A stretch of DNA of 64,000 nt from Sciurus carolinensis (taxonomy: Eukaryota > Chordata > Mammalia > Rodentia > Sciuridae), in NCBI RefSeq assembly GCF_902686445.1, contig NC_062214.1, positions 55,897,177-55,961,176 of the forward strand. The letters run 5' to 3'. Shown here in pieces: positions 33,171 through 44,599 of the stretch. The notes beneath the pieces are model-generated. The model was not told the origin of the DNA and ran no database searches. It saw only the letters and a program-made list of their open reading frames with translations. Position numbers and translations under genes: made by a program. Position 1 is the stretch's first letter, and the number at the start of each line of letters is the position of its first letter.

Positions 33171-33782
33171 ACCTTAGCAACCTTAGTGAGAGCCCATAGG
33201 AGAAAACACAGGAGAAACTCTCTTTCCTGTTGATTGATGCTCAATACTCAGAGTAAATTTCCACCTTGAACTCATGAACTCTTGTAAGAGCTGTTTGTAA
33301 ATATAGCTGTGTCCTGGGGTGCCCAAGGTCCTCCCCGGCTGCAACTGGGACAGAGGACCTTCTGCTGGCCTTGTGCTTCTTGTTGCAGTCCATCCTTTCA
33401 AGGGGATTGGGTCCCCTGTGGAAAATATGCTTTGCATCTTCAAATCTGGGCACAGATGATAGAGGTATTTCTCTAATCTGCATTTAGTGCATTCAGTGAT
33501 AACTCTAGGTTGTTGATTCCATTTGTGAAATGCAAATTTCTGAATAGTGACCCATGATGCTGATAAGAAATGTATTTACATGGTCACCTGTGCTGGTCTT
33601 GGGTGAGGTGGAGCTTCTAGGGAACAAAGGCAGGGTCTGTAGACCATCCCAAGCATAGCCCCCTCTTTTTTCTTTGATGAGAACAAAAAAATTCTCAGGA
33701 GAGGGCTTTAAGAAGCATACTGAGTGACATACAATGCTTTTAGAAACTTGGGGGCTATGCTGGCAGGTGAGGTAGATTGGAG
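33171..33782. other. Unassigned intergenic DNA
   Basis: No repeat or gene recognised. Minus-strand frames at 33183-33443, 33241-33483 and 33505-33795 carry no recognisable motif. Confidence 0.45.
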
Positions 33783-34002
33783 CAGGAGTCAGCAAATGTT
33801 TTCTGTATGGGGTTGGATTTTAACTATGTTCAGTTTTAGAAGCCCTGAAGTCTCAGTCACAACTGTTCAATTCCACTGTTTGAACATGAAAGCAGCCTAG
33901 TCAATTTAATAAATGGACATGGTCATACTCCAATAAAACGTCATTTACAAACCCTGGTGACAACCTGGATTTGTCCTACAGACTGCAGTTTTCTGACTCC
34001 TG
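33783..34002. mobile_element. Short non-autonomous hAT transposon
   Basis: Inverted ends CAGGAGTCAGCAAA (33783-33796) and TTTTCTGACTCCTG (33989-34002) match at 12 of 14 positions. The flanking 8-mers GATTGGAG (33775-33782) and GATTTGAT (34003-34010) match at 6 of 8. Internal text TTCAATTCCACTGTTTGAAC, GAAAGCAGCCTAGTCAAT and CCAATAAAACGTCATTTAC fits the common mammalian hAT element with CAGGGGTCGGCAAAC-like ends. Confidence 0.85.
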
Positions 34003-34029
34003 GATTTGATTATTGTTTGGTAATTTTTA

Positions 34030-34372
34030 TCCTTTATCCTCTCTTCCTCCTGTTAACCTTTGACTTAGTCATATAACTTTCTTTGTTGATAGAGGTTAGC
34101 CAAGTCTTGAAATGTGCCATGGGGTTGCCCGCTATACTCTGTCATTGCCATGAGAAAGTCATATTTGATAGCCTGTTGACCTAAGGATGATTAAAAACAA
34201 ACAAACAAACAAAAAAACCACAACAACAACATGGAACAGGTTGGCCTGGATCAACCAACCTTCAGATGACCCACAAATATATGCATGAGAATAAAGGACT
34301 ATTGATGAAAGTGGCTGAGTTTTGGAGTGGTTTGTTACACAGCATTATTGTGGCAGTAACTGACTGATACAA
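34030..34372 (+). mobile_element. Probable MaLR-type LTR
   Basis: The right half has TTCAGATGACCCACAAATATATGC, a GAATAAAGGAC polyadenylation signal, GGCTGAGTTTTGGAGTGG and TTACACAGCATTATTGTGG..CTGACTGATACA, an LTR-like 3' end. An (AAAC)n-rich stretch interrupts it at 34196-34222. The left border is uncertain. Confidence 0.5.
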
Positions 34373-34389
34373 CCAGATATCTTGTCAGT

Positions 34390-34760
34390 CTAACACAACT
34401 CATCTAAATTGAATTATCTTCTCTCTTAAATCCATTCCTTCTCTTCCTTTCCTTCCTCCATATACCCAATAACACATACCTGGTCTGACCCTCTTATATT
34501 TGCTCCCCAGTCTTGTGGTAAGTCTCCAGTTTCTGATTATTTTGCCTTTTTAATTTTTTATAGCAATTTAATGTTTTTATCTCTACAGCTATCATCGTCT
34601 GTCATCATTGCATTATTCTCCAACAGGTCTCCCTTTCTCCTATCTTTAGTCTTTCCACTACAATCATAAAGTTACCCCCAAAACCAATTTCCTGAAACAA
34701 ATATTGGATGATATTTATCTTCTCCGCAAAACATCCCCAATGTTTCTATCAAGGGTTAAA
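34390..34760 (+). mobile_element. Possible L2 LINE fragment
   Basis: CTTCTCCGCAAAACATCCCCAATG and the preceding pyrimidine-rich ATCGTCTGTCATCATTGCATT resemble the part of L2 upstream of its 3' end. Weak by eye. Confidence 0.35.
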
Positions 34761-34977
34761 AATCTGAGGTGTTATGAGGAATGAAGGTGGTGGGGTCAAT
34801 TTACTTTAGCGAAAGCTCTCTGGGTTCTGATCTTCTTCATAAATGATAAGCTTATGACGTATTTCTTAGCACCATTGATCACTACTCAGAGAAGGTAATG
34901 TTTACTGAAGCCCTGCTTTGTAACAGGAACTTTGCTTTTCCTCTTATTTAATTATCAGAAAAGAAAAAGAAAAACTG

Positions 34978-35330
34978 TGTGTCTGTCAGTTCAGGCTGCT
35001 ACACAATACAGCACCATAGATTTGGTGACTATAAACAATAGAAATTTATTTCTCACAGTTCTGGAGGCTATAAAGTCCAAGATCTAGGTGCCAGTAGACT
35101 TGGTGTCTGGTGGGGCGTCTCTTCTTGGTTCAGAGACGACTGTCTTCTCACTGTGTTCTCACATGGAGGGAGGAGGATGAGAGCTCTCTGGGGCCTCTTC
35201 TATAAGGGCACTGATCCCATTTGTGAGGGCTCCACCCTCATGACCCAATCACCTCCCAAAGGCCCTGCCTCCTAATTCCACTTTACCAAATGAATTTTGG
35301 GAAGACACAAACATCTTATATCTAGCACTG
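34978..35330 (-). mobile_element. MLT1-type LTR, antisense
   Basis: CAGTTCAGGCTGCTACACAATACA, AATAGAAATTTATTTCTCACAG, TTCTGGAGGCTATAAAGTCCAAG, GGCCTCTTCTATAAGGGCACTG and TGACCCAATCACCTCCCAAAGG are the antisense order of an MLT1 LTR. Confidence 0.88.
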
Positions 35331-35334
35331 TGTG

Positions 35335-37995
35335 GAGCACACATTCCTCCCATTTTGCAGAAAGGTTAATAGAGTTCTAGGATAGGACAAATAATTCATT
35401 CCATTCAGAAAACATCAGAATCTCTCTGCATTCAGATACAGAGCTCTTTGATATGAAATCTCAGGTTCTTTCCACTTGAGCATTATAATCCCCAGGGAAG
35501 AGAATTAATAATCAAATTGTAATGTAGTAGAGAGAGGAGGAAATCTTGCTGAGGGGTGCTTTAATAATATAACTCAAAACTTAGCTTTGAGCACCTGAGA
35601 AGCCAAGGGAAGGGGGTTCTATTGATTTTGTTCTTATCTGCAACCACAGTATCTACTACAGTGCCTGGTATATATTGAGTCTCACTGACATGTCTGTGGA
35701 ATAAGTGAGGGAGCGAGTAGGGATCTAGAGATGAGACACATGCAGGCACCCAGCCAGGTGTGTAGTGACCGTGAAGGGTTTGATGGGTGGATATGGTTTG
35801 CAGGAAGGGTCCAGCATGGAGTGGGAGGTAGGCATCTCGGCCAGTGGGCAGCTTCAGTGCTGGGAGGACTGGCAGAGGCAACTCTTGGATGACTAAGTGG
35901 ATGGTCATTCAAAACCTCTGATGGTAGCCAAGGGTAAGGCTGGTGTAGGTTCTGGACCCTACAGGGCTTTGGTAAGGGCAGTGCCCCGCTTCCCCCACCA
36001 GGCTCCAGTCCTGGAAAAATCCAGTGTTTAAGCAGTGTGTTGGTACCAGGAGCAGGATAAGAGGGCAGTCGTTGTCTTGGGCCACAATGTCAGAGCAGAA
36101 CCACAGTGTGGTTCACCAGACTGGGGGTTCCCGTGTGAGAAGTGAGCTAGAGCCTCCTGATTTCCATTGGCCATGGACAGGAACCCTGCTGGGCTGGGCT
36201 TGCAGGTAGGGGCGGGTGGACTTAGCTGGAAGGGTGACCTCTGTGTGCTGTCTCCCCAGTCCTGCACCACGCTTCCTTCTTGAGACCTGTTCTTGCCCTT
36301 CATGCATCTGGCCTCCAGCTGAATTTGCTTCAGGGCTACAATGGCAAGCTGCCTCCTTTCCAGGTTCACAGTCCCTTCAGGACTATGCTCTTTCCCATAG
36401 CATCCTGTGGGGCTTGTCCCTTGTCCTATCCACCTGCACTGACCTCAGGCTGGTCTGCTGGGCTCCAACACTGATTCTACAGGTGCCATCTTGGGCCACC
36501 ATCTGTCTGTCTTTTCTCTTCTCTTGGAGATTTCATTGTCCAGTGCCTTTCCTCTTAACTTCCCTTGCTCTCTCTCCTGTCCCTTGAGGACACTGAGTGG
36601 CCTCCCTCCTATACCAGGCACCATTCAGGACATCTTATTCCTTAACAATATTCCCTTCATGGGACACATCCGTCTTCAAAAGCAAGTCCAAAAACCTTTA
36701 TCAAGGCTGTTGTGAAGAATTTACGGAGCCCACGCCCGAGTCGCTGTCTCGCATGGACCTGTCTGGGGAACCTCCTTGGAGGCCACAAGATTTCACTGCC
36801 ATCCAGTTCCCCTCTTAATCTCCCGCCCCTCTCCCGGCTCCTTGTTTCCTCATAAACAGACTTCTCTTGGAGAAGCTTCTCTGCTTCAGGGTGTTTCCTG
36901 GCGTCTGGTCACAGGCCAATCAATAAACTTCTGGGATGTCCCAAGCCTCCGCAGCCTCATCCTGACTTCCACTGTGCTTTCCCTGACCCCTCGCTGAAGG
37001 ATCCATGGTGACCCTGGCCTGCAGGACCCCTTCCCTTTGCTTCCCGTTCCCACTCGTGTGAATTCTATTCATTGGATGGCTTTATTCATTTGTTCTGAGG
37101 GTCCTACACAAGAATGTGATACTCCTGGAAGGTCACACAAACAAATGACAAAGTGGGCCTGGAAGGGACCAGTTAGGGGATTTTACTTTCTATGTTCCTC
37201 CCCTTTATACTCCTGGCATGTTTGCCATGAATTGTCTTTAACCTTAAAAGCAGGCATGTGTGTACCTACAGGTCCCTTCGCTGTTGCTTTGCTGACCCTT
37301 CTAAGTGAGAGGGTCTGGGCCACGTCTTGTGAGGGACAAGGTGGCAAAGGCCCCAGGGACAAGGCTCCACACAAGGTCACAAGTGAAGGTCCAATGGAAG
37401 CAAAGGGGACAACGGAAGACCCTCACGGTGCCACGTTACTGTCCTTGTCCTTAGGGCCATCCTTGTCCAGTTTCCTTCCTGCACTGCTGGGCCGTGGGGG
37501 CTGGAGAGGGTGCTCCTGCTGCTGCCTGGTCACCCACTCACACATTCTGTCTCAGGTTATTGCTTCTCCCCACTGCCCACAGACTTCTGAACCTGTGTGG
37601 GCTTCTGTCACACCCATCCTGACCAGATGTGGGGACAGAAACAGGCTCCACACACTGGACTTTTCATGTCTCTGGTGGCAACCACGGGCCTCCTGTCTGT
37701 ACCTTCTTCTCCTAAACCTGTTGTCTGCTAAGGTCCTTCCTGTTGTCTCTCCGTTTTCAACTCAGAAGCCAGGATGAGACTCCTCTTGCTCCATCATCCT
37801 GCTTTATTATCCTTCACTGAGGCAAAATGCCACATGGCAGAGGGTCACGAGTTACAAAAAAGCAAATGCAAGATTCAGAGAAAAAAAATCACCACAGGGA
37901 ACATTTCAAAATATTATCTTACTGCAATGGTGATATGCTCATTCCACGACACATGTTCAAATATTTTCTTGATTTAATGGATTATCAATTGCACC
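35335..37995. other. Unassigned intergenic DNA, moderately GC-rich from 36 kb
   Basis: No gene confirmed. A short L2-like 3' end may lie at 35640-35710 (CTACAGTGCCTGGTATATATTGA). The part 36000-37780 carries many overlapping frames on both strands. The densest is 37037-37777. I saw no domain, signal peptide or clear exon structure. Confidence 0.4.
37037..37777 (+). other. Longest open frame in the window (246 codons), not supported as a gene
   Basis: The frame starts at an ATG and stays open for 741 bases. The peptide is rich in Ser, Leu, Pro, Thr and Cys, has hydrophobic stretches without a clear signal peptide, and contains no motif that I recognise. Several shorter frames cover it on the other strand (37183-37380). 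The DNA has no CpG enrichment, no poly(A) signature close behind the stop and no neighbouring exon pattern. Chance is the most likely explanation; comparison across rodents would decide. Confidence 0.2.
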
Positions 37996-38004
37996 AGCAT
38001 ATAT

Positions 38005-38235
38005 TGTGATAAACCAGCCTGGAGGCAGAATGTTTGAGTTTGACTATTGACTTCCCCACTTAGTTGCTATGTGACCTTGTACAAGTTACCTGCCCCTTCT
38101 GGGCTTTACTTTTCTCATGCGTGACATGGGGATGTTAACAATTTTATAGAGTTTTAGCAAGGGTTAAATAAAAATTTACAGAAAGCACAGAGGACCACAA
38201 TTGGCATAAAGTAAATGCTCAATAAACTTTATCTA
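38005..38235 (+). mobile_element. MIR SINE
   Basis: Sense MIR: GCCTGGAGGCAGAATGTTTGAG, GTTGCTATGTGACCTTGTAC, CTTTACTTTTCTCATGCGTG, GGTTAAATAAAAATTTACAG and AAATGCTCAATAAACTTTATC. Nearly full length. Confidence 0.92.
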
Positions 38236-38239
38236 ATAT

Positions 38240-39250
38240 TATGGGGTGTTTGGAAACTGGGGAAGATGATTCAAAGCCTGGCTGAGGTTTGGGATGATGA
38301 CCTGATACTGTCTGGTTTAGTACTTCCTTGCACTATGAATTATCTCTGATTGCTGTCATCAGCAGATTAAAGCTGCTGCTTTATTTTCAATCATGTAACA
38401 GGGCTGTGGTTTGGCATGGAAAACAAAGTCCCTCTGGGGACCTGTAAGTTCATACTCACCAGCATTTAGATGAAAGAAGATGAAGTACTTAGCATAAGAA
38501 ATCAAATTGACCTGCTCTCCCCAAGCATAAACCACAGAGTGAATATGAACAGAAGAATCCATGTGCTAGAACCCCAGGCACCTTCAAGTTCATCTGCTTA
38601 CGTCTTCCAATCTTAAAGAACCTGAGGCCTTGGGTGGGAAAAGGGGGAGGGATTTTCCCAGCATCACCCTGGTCACTAGTCAGGCTGATCTAGCTAGAAG
38701 CAGGTGATGTCTTCCCAGTCTGGCTCTGCCTTCTCCCAGCCACCCCGCTTCTCCAGGACGCACCCACAAATGCGTGCCCTGGTTGGGCAGGCCATTTCCT
38801 TTGAATCCCTTTGTGCTTCCTTCTCCTCACAAACGTGGCACGAAGAAACTCCAAGATCCACTCACCCATCTCCTCCCTCAGAGCCTAGGGCCAGTCTTCA
38901 CACAACTCAGCCATCGTGGACCCCAGAGTAACTCATCTTCCTTCTCTAAGCACTCAATTATTTCCGTTCTGATAATGCATAGCACAACCCGATCTGCTGA
39001 TTCAAAGCGTAGCGAGGTTCAGAACACAACGTCTGCCAAAGAACTTAGTGTTTTACTTGAGGTACGCAGCGGCACAGCTTGACCCCTTCCTCCATGTTTT
39101 GACACCACTATGATCTTAGACTTCAACAATCATTATAGACCAGGACAGTTGTAGCCTATTATAAATGCCTCAAGGATGTGAACTGGGGACACCCAAATCA
39201 CTAAACCCACAGTTATGCCCCTGCAGGAAGAGCAGCTGATGGCGGGAGCT
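38240..39250. other. Unassigned intergenic DNA
   Basis: No confident call. The pyrimidine-rich stretch 38700-38960 has an L2-like flavour. The frames at 38704-38931 and 38774-39082 overlap and have no recognisable domain. Confidence 0.4.
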
Positions 39251-39252
39251 GG

Positions 39253-39640
39253 TGTGGTTTGAATGTGTCCTCTTGATTTCCACGTGTTGGAAATTTGGTT
39301 CCCAAAGCAGCAATGTTGAGAGGTGGGACCTTTGGGGGTTGATTGGGCCATAGGGGATCTGCCTTTGTAAGTGGATTAAGCCATTCATGGATTCATGGGT
39401 TAATAGGTTATTGCAGGAGTGGCTTTTGTATAAAAGCAGCTCTCTCTAGCACGCTTCCTCTGTCTCACTGTGTGCTGCTCCCCCCATCTTATGACACTCC
39501 AGATACTGAGCAGATGCTGGATCCATACACTTGGTTTTCCCAGCCTCCAGAACTGTGAGCTAAACCAACCTCTATTCTTTACAAATTACTTGGTCTCAGG
39601 GCATTTCATTACAGCAACAGAAAGCAAAGGAAGACAGTAA
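39253..39640 (+). mobile_element. MaLR-type solitary LTR (MST/THE1-like)
   Basis: TGTGGTTTGAATGTGTCC, GAGAGGTGGGACCTTTGGGG, ATTAAGCCATTCATGGATTC, TGTATAAAAGCAGCTCTC (TATA region), CCTCCAGAACTGTGAGCTAAAC and ..TTACAGCAACAGAAAGCAAAG. The internal order is that of a MaLR LTR. I did not find a clean 5-base duplication. Confidence 0.88.
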
Positions 39641-39644
39641 CTAG

Positions 39645-40212
39645 AGATTGACCTTGGGGGCCTCTCTTCAACAATGCTACTCTCCAGAGGGCTCCTGCCC
39701 AAACTTGCATGTTTTGATCTCAGTGTCTCTTAACTAGAGACACAAGGGACAGCTCCTTTCTAGGAGTTTCTGACTTAGTGTTTGTGGAAGTAGGGTCTGA
39801 TTTCTTGTTTCTAAAAATCAATATGCTGCTTCAGAACTCCTCTGGCCCTGGTTGAGTTCACAGGGCCACTGTGACATCTGTTCCCAGAGAGACACCCAAG
39901 CTGCAGCCTTTCCCTCTCTCTCTCCATTATAATGACCTACAGACTGGATTTGGATTGCCTGTGTACAGTCTGGGGCTATAAAATTAGAGCTTGGCAGTAG
40001 GTTTGAGCATTTCGTTAGTGGCCCCTTTTGAGGTTCCCTGAGCTTTGTATCTGGAGGACTCACTAAAGAAAAAGGGAAGCCTGGTTATAACTGGGGGCTT
40101 ATCATGGGTGTGGGGATGGGCCATCATCAAAAAAGACAAACAAGCAGGAGAATCAAAGTTCAAGGGCAGCCCTCACAACTTAGAGAGAATCTTCATCAAA
40201 ATAAAAAATTCA
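39645..40212. other. Unassigned intergenic DNA
   Basis: No repeat or gene recognised. Confidence 0.45.
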
Positions 40213-40214
40213 AA

Positions 40215-40295
40215 GGGCCGGGCTCAGTGGACGCGCCTGTGAATTCAATCCCAATACCAAAAACAAAACAAAACAAAATAAAAACAAACCCCCAC
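40215..40295 (+). mobile_element. Internally deleted B1-ID SINE
   Basis: GGGCCGGGCTCAGTGGACGC and GCCTGTGAATTC (B1 5' end) pass directly into TTCAATCCCAATACC (the end of the ID unit) and an (AAAAC)n tail. About 130 bases between the two ends are missing compared with complete copies. Confidence 0.7.
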
Positions 40296-40304
40296 AACCA
40301 CTTT

Positions 40305-40655
40305 GGAGTATTTTCTTTCCTGATTATTAAAGCAACTCATGTTAAAAGCATTATAAAAACTGATTATGAAATCATGTTCATGATGGAAATCTTCAAAAAT
40401 ATAAGAAGAGACAAAAGCCAGGTGCAGTAATGAACTCCTGTAATCCTAACAACTCAGGAGGCTGAGGCAGGAGGATCACATCTTCAGCCAAACCCTGTTT
40501 CAAATAAAAAATAAAAAGGTCTGGGCATATAACTCAGTGGTAAAGAAGTAAAGAAACAACCCTGGGTTCAATCCCCCTCCAAAAAAAAGAGAGAGTCAGA
40601 AAGTAAAAATCATACATATTCTCACTTAGATCATCACTTTGGTTTATTTTCTTGG
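40305..40655 (-). mobile_element. Antisense fragment of an old LINE-1 3' region, split by a SINE
   Basis: TTCTTTCCTGATTATTAAAGC, AACTCATGTTAAAAGCATTA and AAAGTAAAAATCATACATATTC follow a known antisense LINE-1 3' UTR pattern. The SINE at 40417-40589 lies between the pieces. Confidence 0.45.
40417..40589 (+). mobile_element. B1-ID dimeric SINE
   Basis: GCCAGGTGCAGTAATGAACTCC, TGTAATCCTAACAACTCAGG, GGCTGAGGCAGGAGGATCAC (B1), then AAGGTCTGGGCATATAACTCAG and GGGTTCAATCCCCCTCC (ID). Confidence 0.92.
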
Positions 40656-40659
40656 GTGT

Positions 40660-41385
40660 TTGAAAGAACAATGAAACATTATGTATCTATATGTTACATA
40701 ACTATATATATTTACCTTATACATATCTGTGTAGATACATCTCAGTGGTGTGCTGCTAAACAAACTCTTAAAAAACCAGGTTTATATTGTTTGCGGCTAT
40801 CCATGCTGTAGGTACTCCCACCATAGCTGATTTCAAGCTCCCAAGAGTTTAACAACTGACTTTCAAACCTCCTGAAAATTTGACAATTGACTCTTGCTGG
40901 GAAGTTAATCAACTCTGGCCCCTCACTGGTTGTGATCATATGGCGTGTAGTTCTGTGCCCTGATTTCCTCATTTAACAACTTTATGAAGCATTTTGTCTC
41001 CCTCGTTACCATCACAGCTTCAGACAAGGATCCTCTGTGGATGCACTGGGGGCCAGGGTGTTGGAGAAGGGACAATACTGTTTCAAAGTGTCGACCTCCG
41101 CCTACCCACTTGTTTCAAGGGTTGAAAGTACTTTCCATTAGAGAAGCCTGGTGAGCGTCACCTTGGGTAAGGGATTGGATGAGTCACCATCAATACTGGA
41201 ACAACTCAATATCAGGGACCTTTTGATAGGACACAAGAGAAAGAGCACACTGTTGCCCATAAAGTATTTTTGCAAAAAAAGTTTAAACTAAACATGATCG
41301 TGAAGAAACAATCAGACATCCTGTTTGTGGGACTTTGGCAAAATGAGCTTGAACTCCGAAGTATGAAAAAGAGATTGATTTTAGA
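40660..41385. other. Unassigned intergenic DNA
   Basis: No repeat or gene recognised. Confidence 0.45.
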
Positions 41386-41389
41386 CAGC

Positions 41390-42030
41390 TCTAGATTAAA
41401 AAAAGACTGAAGAGATGTGACAACCAAATGCAACACATGGTCTCTGATTTGATGCTGGATTTCTTTCTTTCTTTCTTTTTTTAAAAATGGCTATGTAGAG
41501 GGCTGGGGTTGTGGCTCAGTGGTAGAGCACTTGCCTGGCATGTGTGAGGCACTGAGTTCCATTCTCAGCACCACATATAAATAAGTAAATAAAGGTCCAT
41601 TGACAACTAGAAAAACTATTTTAAAAAAGTTACAGGAAACACTGAGAAAATCCTTGTGAACTGGTAACCTCTAGATGAAAACACCAATATTGGTTAAATA
41701 TATCATACAAACAAAAAAAAGACTATGTAGATATTCTTGGGATAACTGGAGAAGGTTGTATCTGGACTCTGCATTAGGCCATATTATGACATCGGTATTG
41801 ATGTCTTATGTGCGAAGGTGGCTGTGTGGTTCCCGTGGGTACCAAGGTCAGGAAATGAAATTGTCCTGGAGCACAAAACACAGACCCAAACAGGAAAGTA
41901 ACAGGGAAGAGAGAGCCAGCATGGAACACTTGTTAATAATAGGTGAATCTCGGTAAGGGATATGGTGGCATTCATTGTATGATTCAGCTTTTCTTTCAGT
42001 TTGATACCTTTTCAAATAAAAAGGAGAAAT
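41390..42030 (+). mobile_element. Old LINE-1-like 3' end, sense, split by an ID SINE
   Basis: GATGTGACAACCAAATGCAAC, CTCTGATTTGATGCTGGAT, GGGATAACTGGAGAAGGTTG and a closing GATACCTTTTCAAATAAAAAGG are the ordered words of an old LINE 3' UTR. The element class is less certain than its repeat nature. Confidence 0.5.
41501..41629 (+). mobile_element. ID-type SINE with sciurid-style tail
   Basis: The best-preserved ID unit in the window: GGCTGGGGTTGTGGCTCAG, TGGTAGAGCACTTGCCTGGC, TGAGTTCCATTCTCAGCACC, followed by a tail with AAAGGTCCATTGACAACTAG and (A)n. The same tail appears in reverse at 56082-56130. Confidence 0.95.
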
Positions 42031-42034
42031 TATG

Positions 42035-43103
42035 ATGATAGTTTCTTTACAAAATATAGTTATTTTAATGACACATACAATTCCACCAGAGAAATATGCT
42101 AGACTGTTGCAACGTCCTTATTAAACAGCACACATTTCATAATTGTTATGCTATGTTCCTTCACTATCCAGCCAAGGGAGAGTTTTTTTTTTAATTGAGA
42201 CTTTGATAGGATGAATTCTTATGCTTTAAAATTACAAGAGCCTGAATTTGTCACATGGGTGCCAAGTTATCAATGTGACAGGAGAGAACATCCCCATCAC
42301 TTTCTGCAGAGCTTGGGTGGAGGGTAAAGATGGCTATCAGAGTTAAGATGTTCCTCACGTGAAAGCGTGGAGAGCGCTGGTTCTGTGACACACTAGAGGT
42401 TCCCGGGAAACAGTAGTCGGGGACCCTCCTCTAGGATGGGTGGAGACAGCACCCCTGAGGTAGGGCTCTGGCATTGGTGTGCTTCAGAAGACCCCCAGGC
42501 CATCATGAGGGGCAGGCAGGGTTGAGAAGAGCTGGTGTGGTAGGATATGGAAGGAGTAGTCCAGGAGGCAGCGGGGAGCCAGCTCACTGGGAGGGAGGGT
42601 AGGGAAGAGGGACTGGGTGGCTCTGGAAAGGACTGGGAAGGGAGAAACCAGAAGTGAGTTAGAGGGACATCCCTCTGCTTCTCCCCAGGGACCTCTAGTG
42701 AATTTATAATTACTCTTCAATGCTCTTGAGGTTGACTTTTATGGAATTAGGAAATGGTGGGGGATGCTATCTGGACTCTTCTCCAGGTGGGGCCTGGATG
42801 AGAGGGATGGGTACCTTCCAGTTTCATGAATTCACAGTGGTAGGGAGAGTTGACAGGGCCACAGATGACAGCGTCCTGTTCTGTCTTGCTGCCTGAAAAG
42901 ATACTTTCTCATTGTTACATTTTCTTCTCAGTGAATAAAATGGAGAGGCTTTGTGTGCTGAAGATGTACTGGGAATTTTAAGCAGGGATTTTGTTTTTGA
43001 TAGTTTTCACCTTCATTTTGTATCTGTATCAGTTGCAAGATATCTTTCTCCATAAGTGCTGTGGCAGTTCAGTAAAGGTGAGAAATAGTAGTTTATTTGT
43101 AAG
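42035..43103. other. Unassigned intergenic DNA
   Basis: No repeat or gene recognised. Two overlapping minus frames (42393-42587, 42484-42720) have no recognisable motif. Confidence 0.45.
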
Positions 43104-43123
43104 TTTTTTTTTTTTTTTTTTTT
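43104..43123. repeat. Poly(T) run
   Basis: Twenty T in a row. I see no SINE or retrocopy attached to it. Confidence 0.95.
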
Positions 43124-43175
43124 GCCACTATTGCCTTTTAAGGACAGTAACCATGATGAAAAATAAGATGTGCAT

Positions 43176-43373
43176 TCTGGATGCCATGGTTCACACCTGT
43201 AATCCCAGCAATTTGGGAGGCTGAGGCAGAAGAATCACAATTTCTAGGCCAGCCAAAGCAACTTAGTGAGGCTCTAAGCAACTTATCTAGAACCTGTCTC
43301 AAAATAAAACTGTGGTTCAGTGGTAGAGTACCCTTGGGTTCAATCCCCAGTACCGCACACACACAAACAAAAA
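43176..43373 (+). mobile_element. B1-ID dimeric SINE
   Basis: CTGGATGCCATGGTTCACACC, TGTAATCCCAGCAATTTGGG and GCCAGCCAAAGCAACTTAG (B1), then CTGTGGTTCAGTGGTAGAGT and GGGTTCAATCCCCAGTACC (ID). AGATGTG is repeated at 43166-43172 and 43375-43381. Confidence 0.93.
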
Positions 43374-43504
43374 GAGATGTGAATTTCTTCAATGAAAGCA
43401 ACAAGTCTGTTTATCTGATTTCCTTCCATAAAAGCACATGATTTTTTAAAATAACAACTTATAACTAAACACTGAAATATATCTTTTTCAAAAATAAAAA
43501 TTAA

Positions 43505-43592
43505 GGTTTGGGGGTGGTAGAGCACTTGCCTAGTATGTGTGAGGCCCTGGGTTTGATCAGTGTCAAAAGATTAAATACATAAATACACTACA
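43505..43592 (+). mobile_element. ID-type SINE, 5'-shortened
   Basis: GGGGGTGGTAGAGCACTTGCC, TAGTATGTGTGAGGCCCTGG and TTTGATCAGTGTCAAAAG, with an (AAATACAT)n tail. The first box of the ID promoter is missing. Confidence 0.8.
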
Positions 43593-43594
43593 AA

Positions 43595-44595
43595 AATGAA
43601 AATTGAGATGTACTTTGCTACCTTATCAACTCTTAGACAATTCATTATTTTGGAATTGTATACAACAAAGAGGAAATATTGTTTTAAAAGAATATATAGA
43701 ATATGTTCTTATTCTAAAAGGATTTTGAAGCTTACTTGCAACTAAAATTCTCTAAATGGTCTCTAGAGTCACATTCTAAAATGCCCATAGGGATTGTGCA
43801 AGAAAAACTATAGAATAAGCTTATCTTTGAATGACCCCTGAAATTCTTGGTGTTAGAACAACAATAGCGAATGGTGGAGACTGTGGAAAACTGGAAAGAA
43901 TCAATTGTGTCTGAAGAAGTCACAAGTCACTTCTCAGCTTCATCATAGTTTTTTTTTTTTTTTTTTGAATGAACAGCTAGAAATCTGTATTTTTTAATGT
44001 GAAGTTTCTCAATTCTTAAGTGTTGGTCTATAATTCAAGAATATGGAGGTCATGCAAACTGGTATGTACACAAGGTTTGGTCCTCAGGTTAGCAGTCCAA
44101 GACATCTTATCAGGTAGGAAAAGCTGAAAGACAGTCTTGGCGGAAGAACACGGCATGAAGTTTTCTAGAAGAACATCTGGAGGGTTTGATGATAGACAGG
44201 AAGTAAGGGAAGGAAGGACCTGAACCTGGGAGAACTCAGGATTGTGGACAAAAGGAGAGTAGTTTTAGTGAAAGGAGTGTGTATGTATGTGTTTGTGTGT
44301 GCAAGTGTATGTGTGTGTGCAAGTGTATTTGTGTGTATGTTTTGGGGGAGGGGTGAGGAGGGAAGAACCAGAGGAAAATGAACTGTTTCAACAAGTTGTC
44401 ATGACTTGGTCATGACTTGGCATATTTGTGAGGAAAGGACAAGGACGATGTAATTGAACTCAATATGTGCCTACAGCATTATGCAGCTGCATGTGATATA
44501 TGATCAGATTCAGTGTCTGCATCATCAAGAAGGTGTTCGGTTGAACAGGGTCCTGCTCTCTGCACTTATCAGTAGATTGTGGTCTGATCTGGATC
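43595..44595. other. Unassigned intergenic DNA with simple repeats
   Basis: A T run lies at 43951-43967 and an imperfect GT-rich tract at 44278-44340. I recognise nothing else. Confidence 0.45.
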
Positions 44596-44599
44596 CTAC

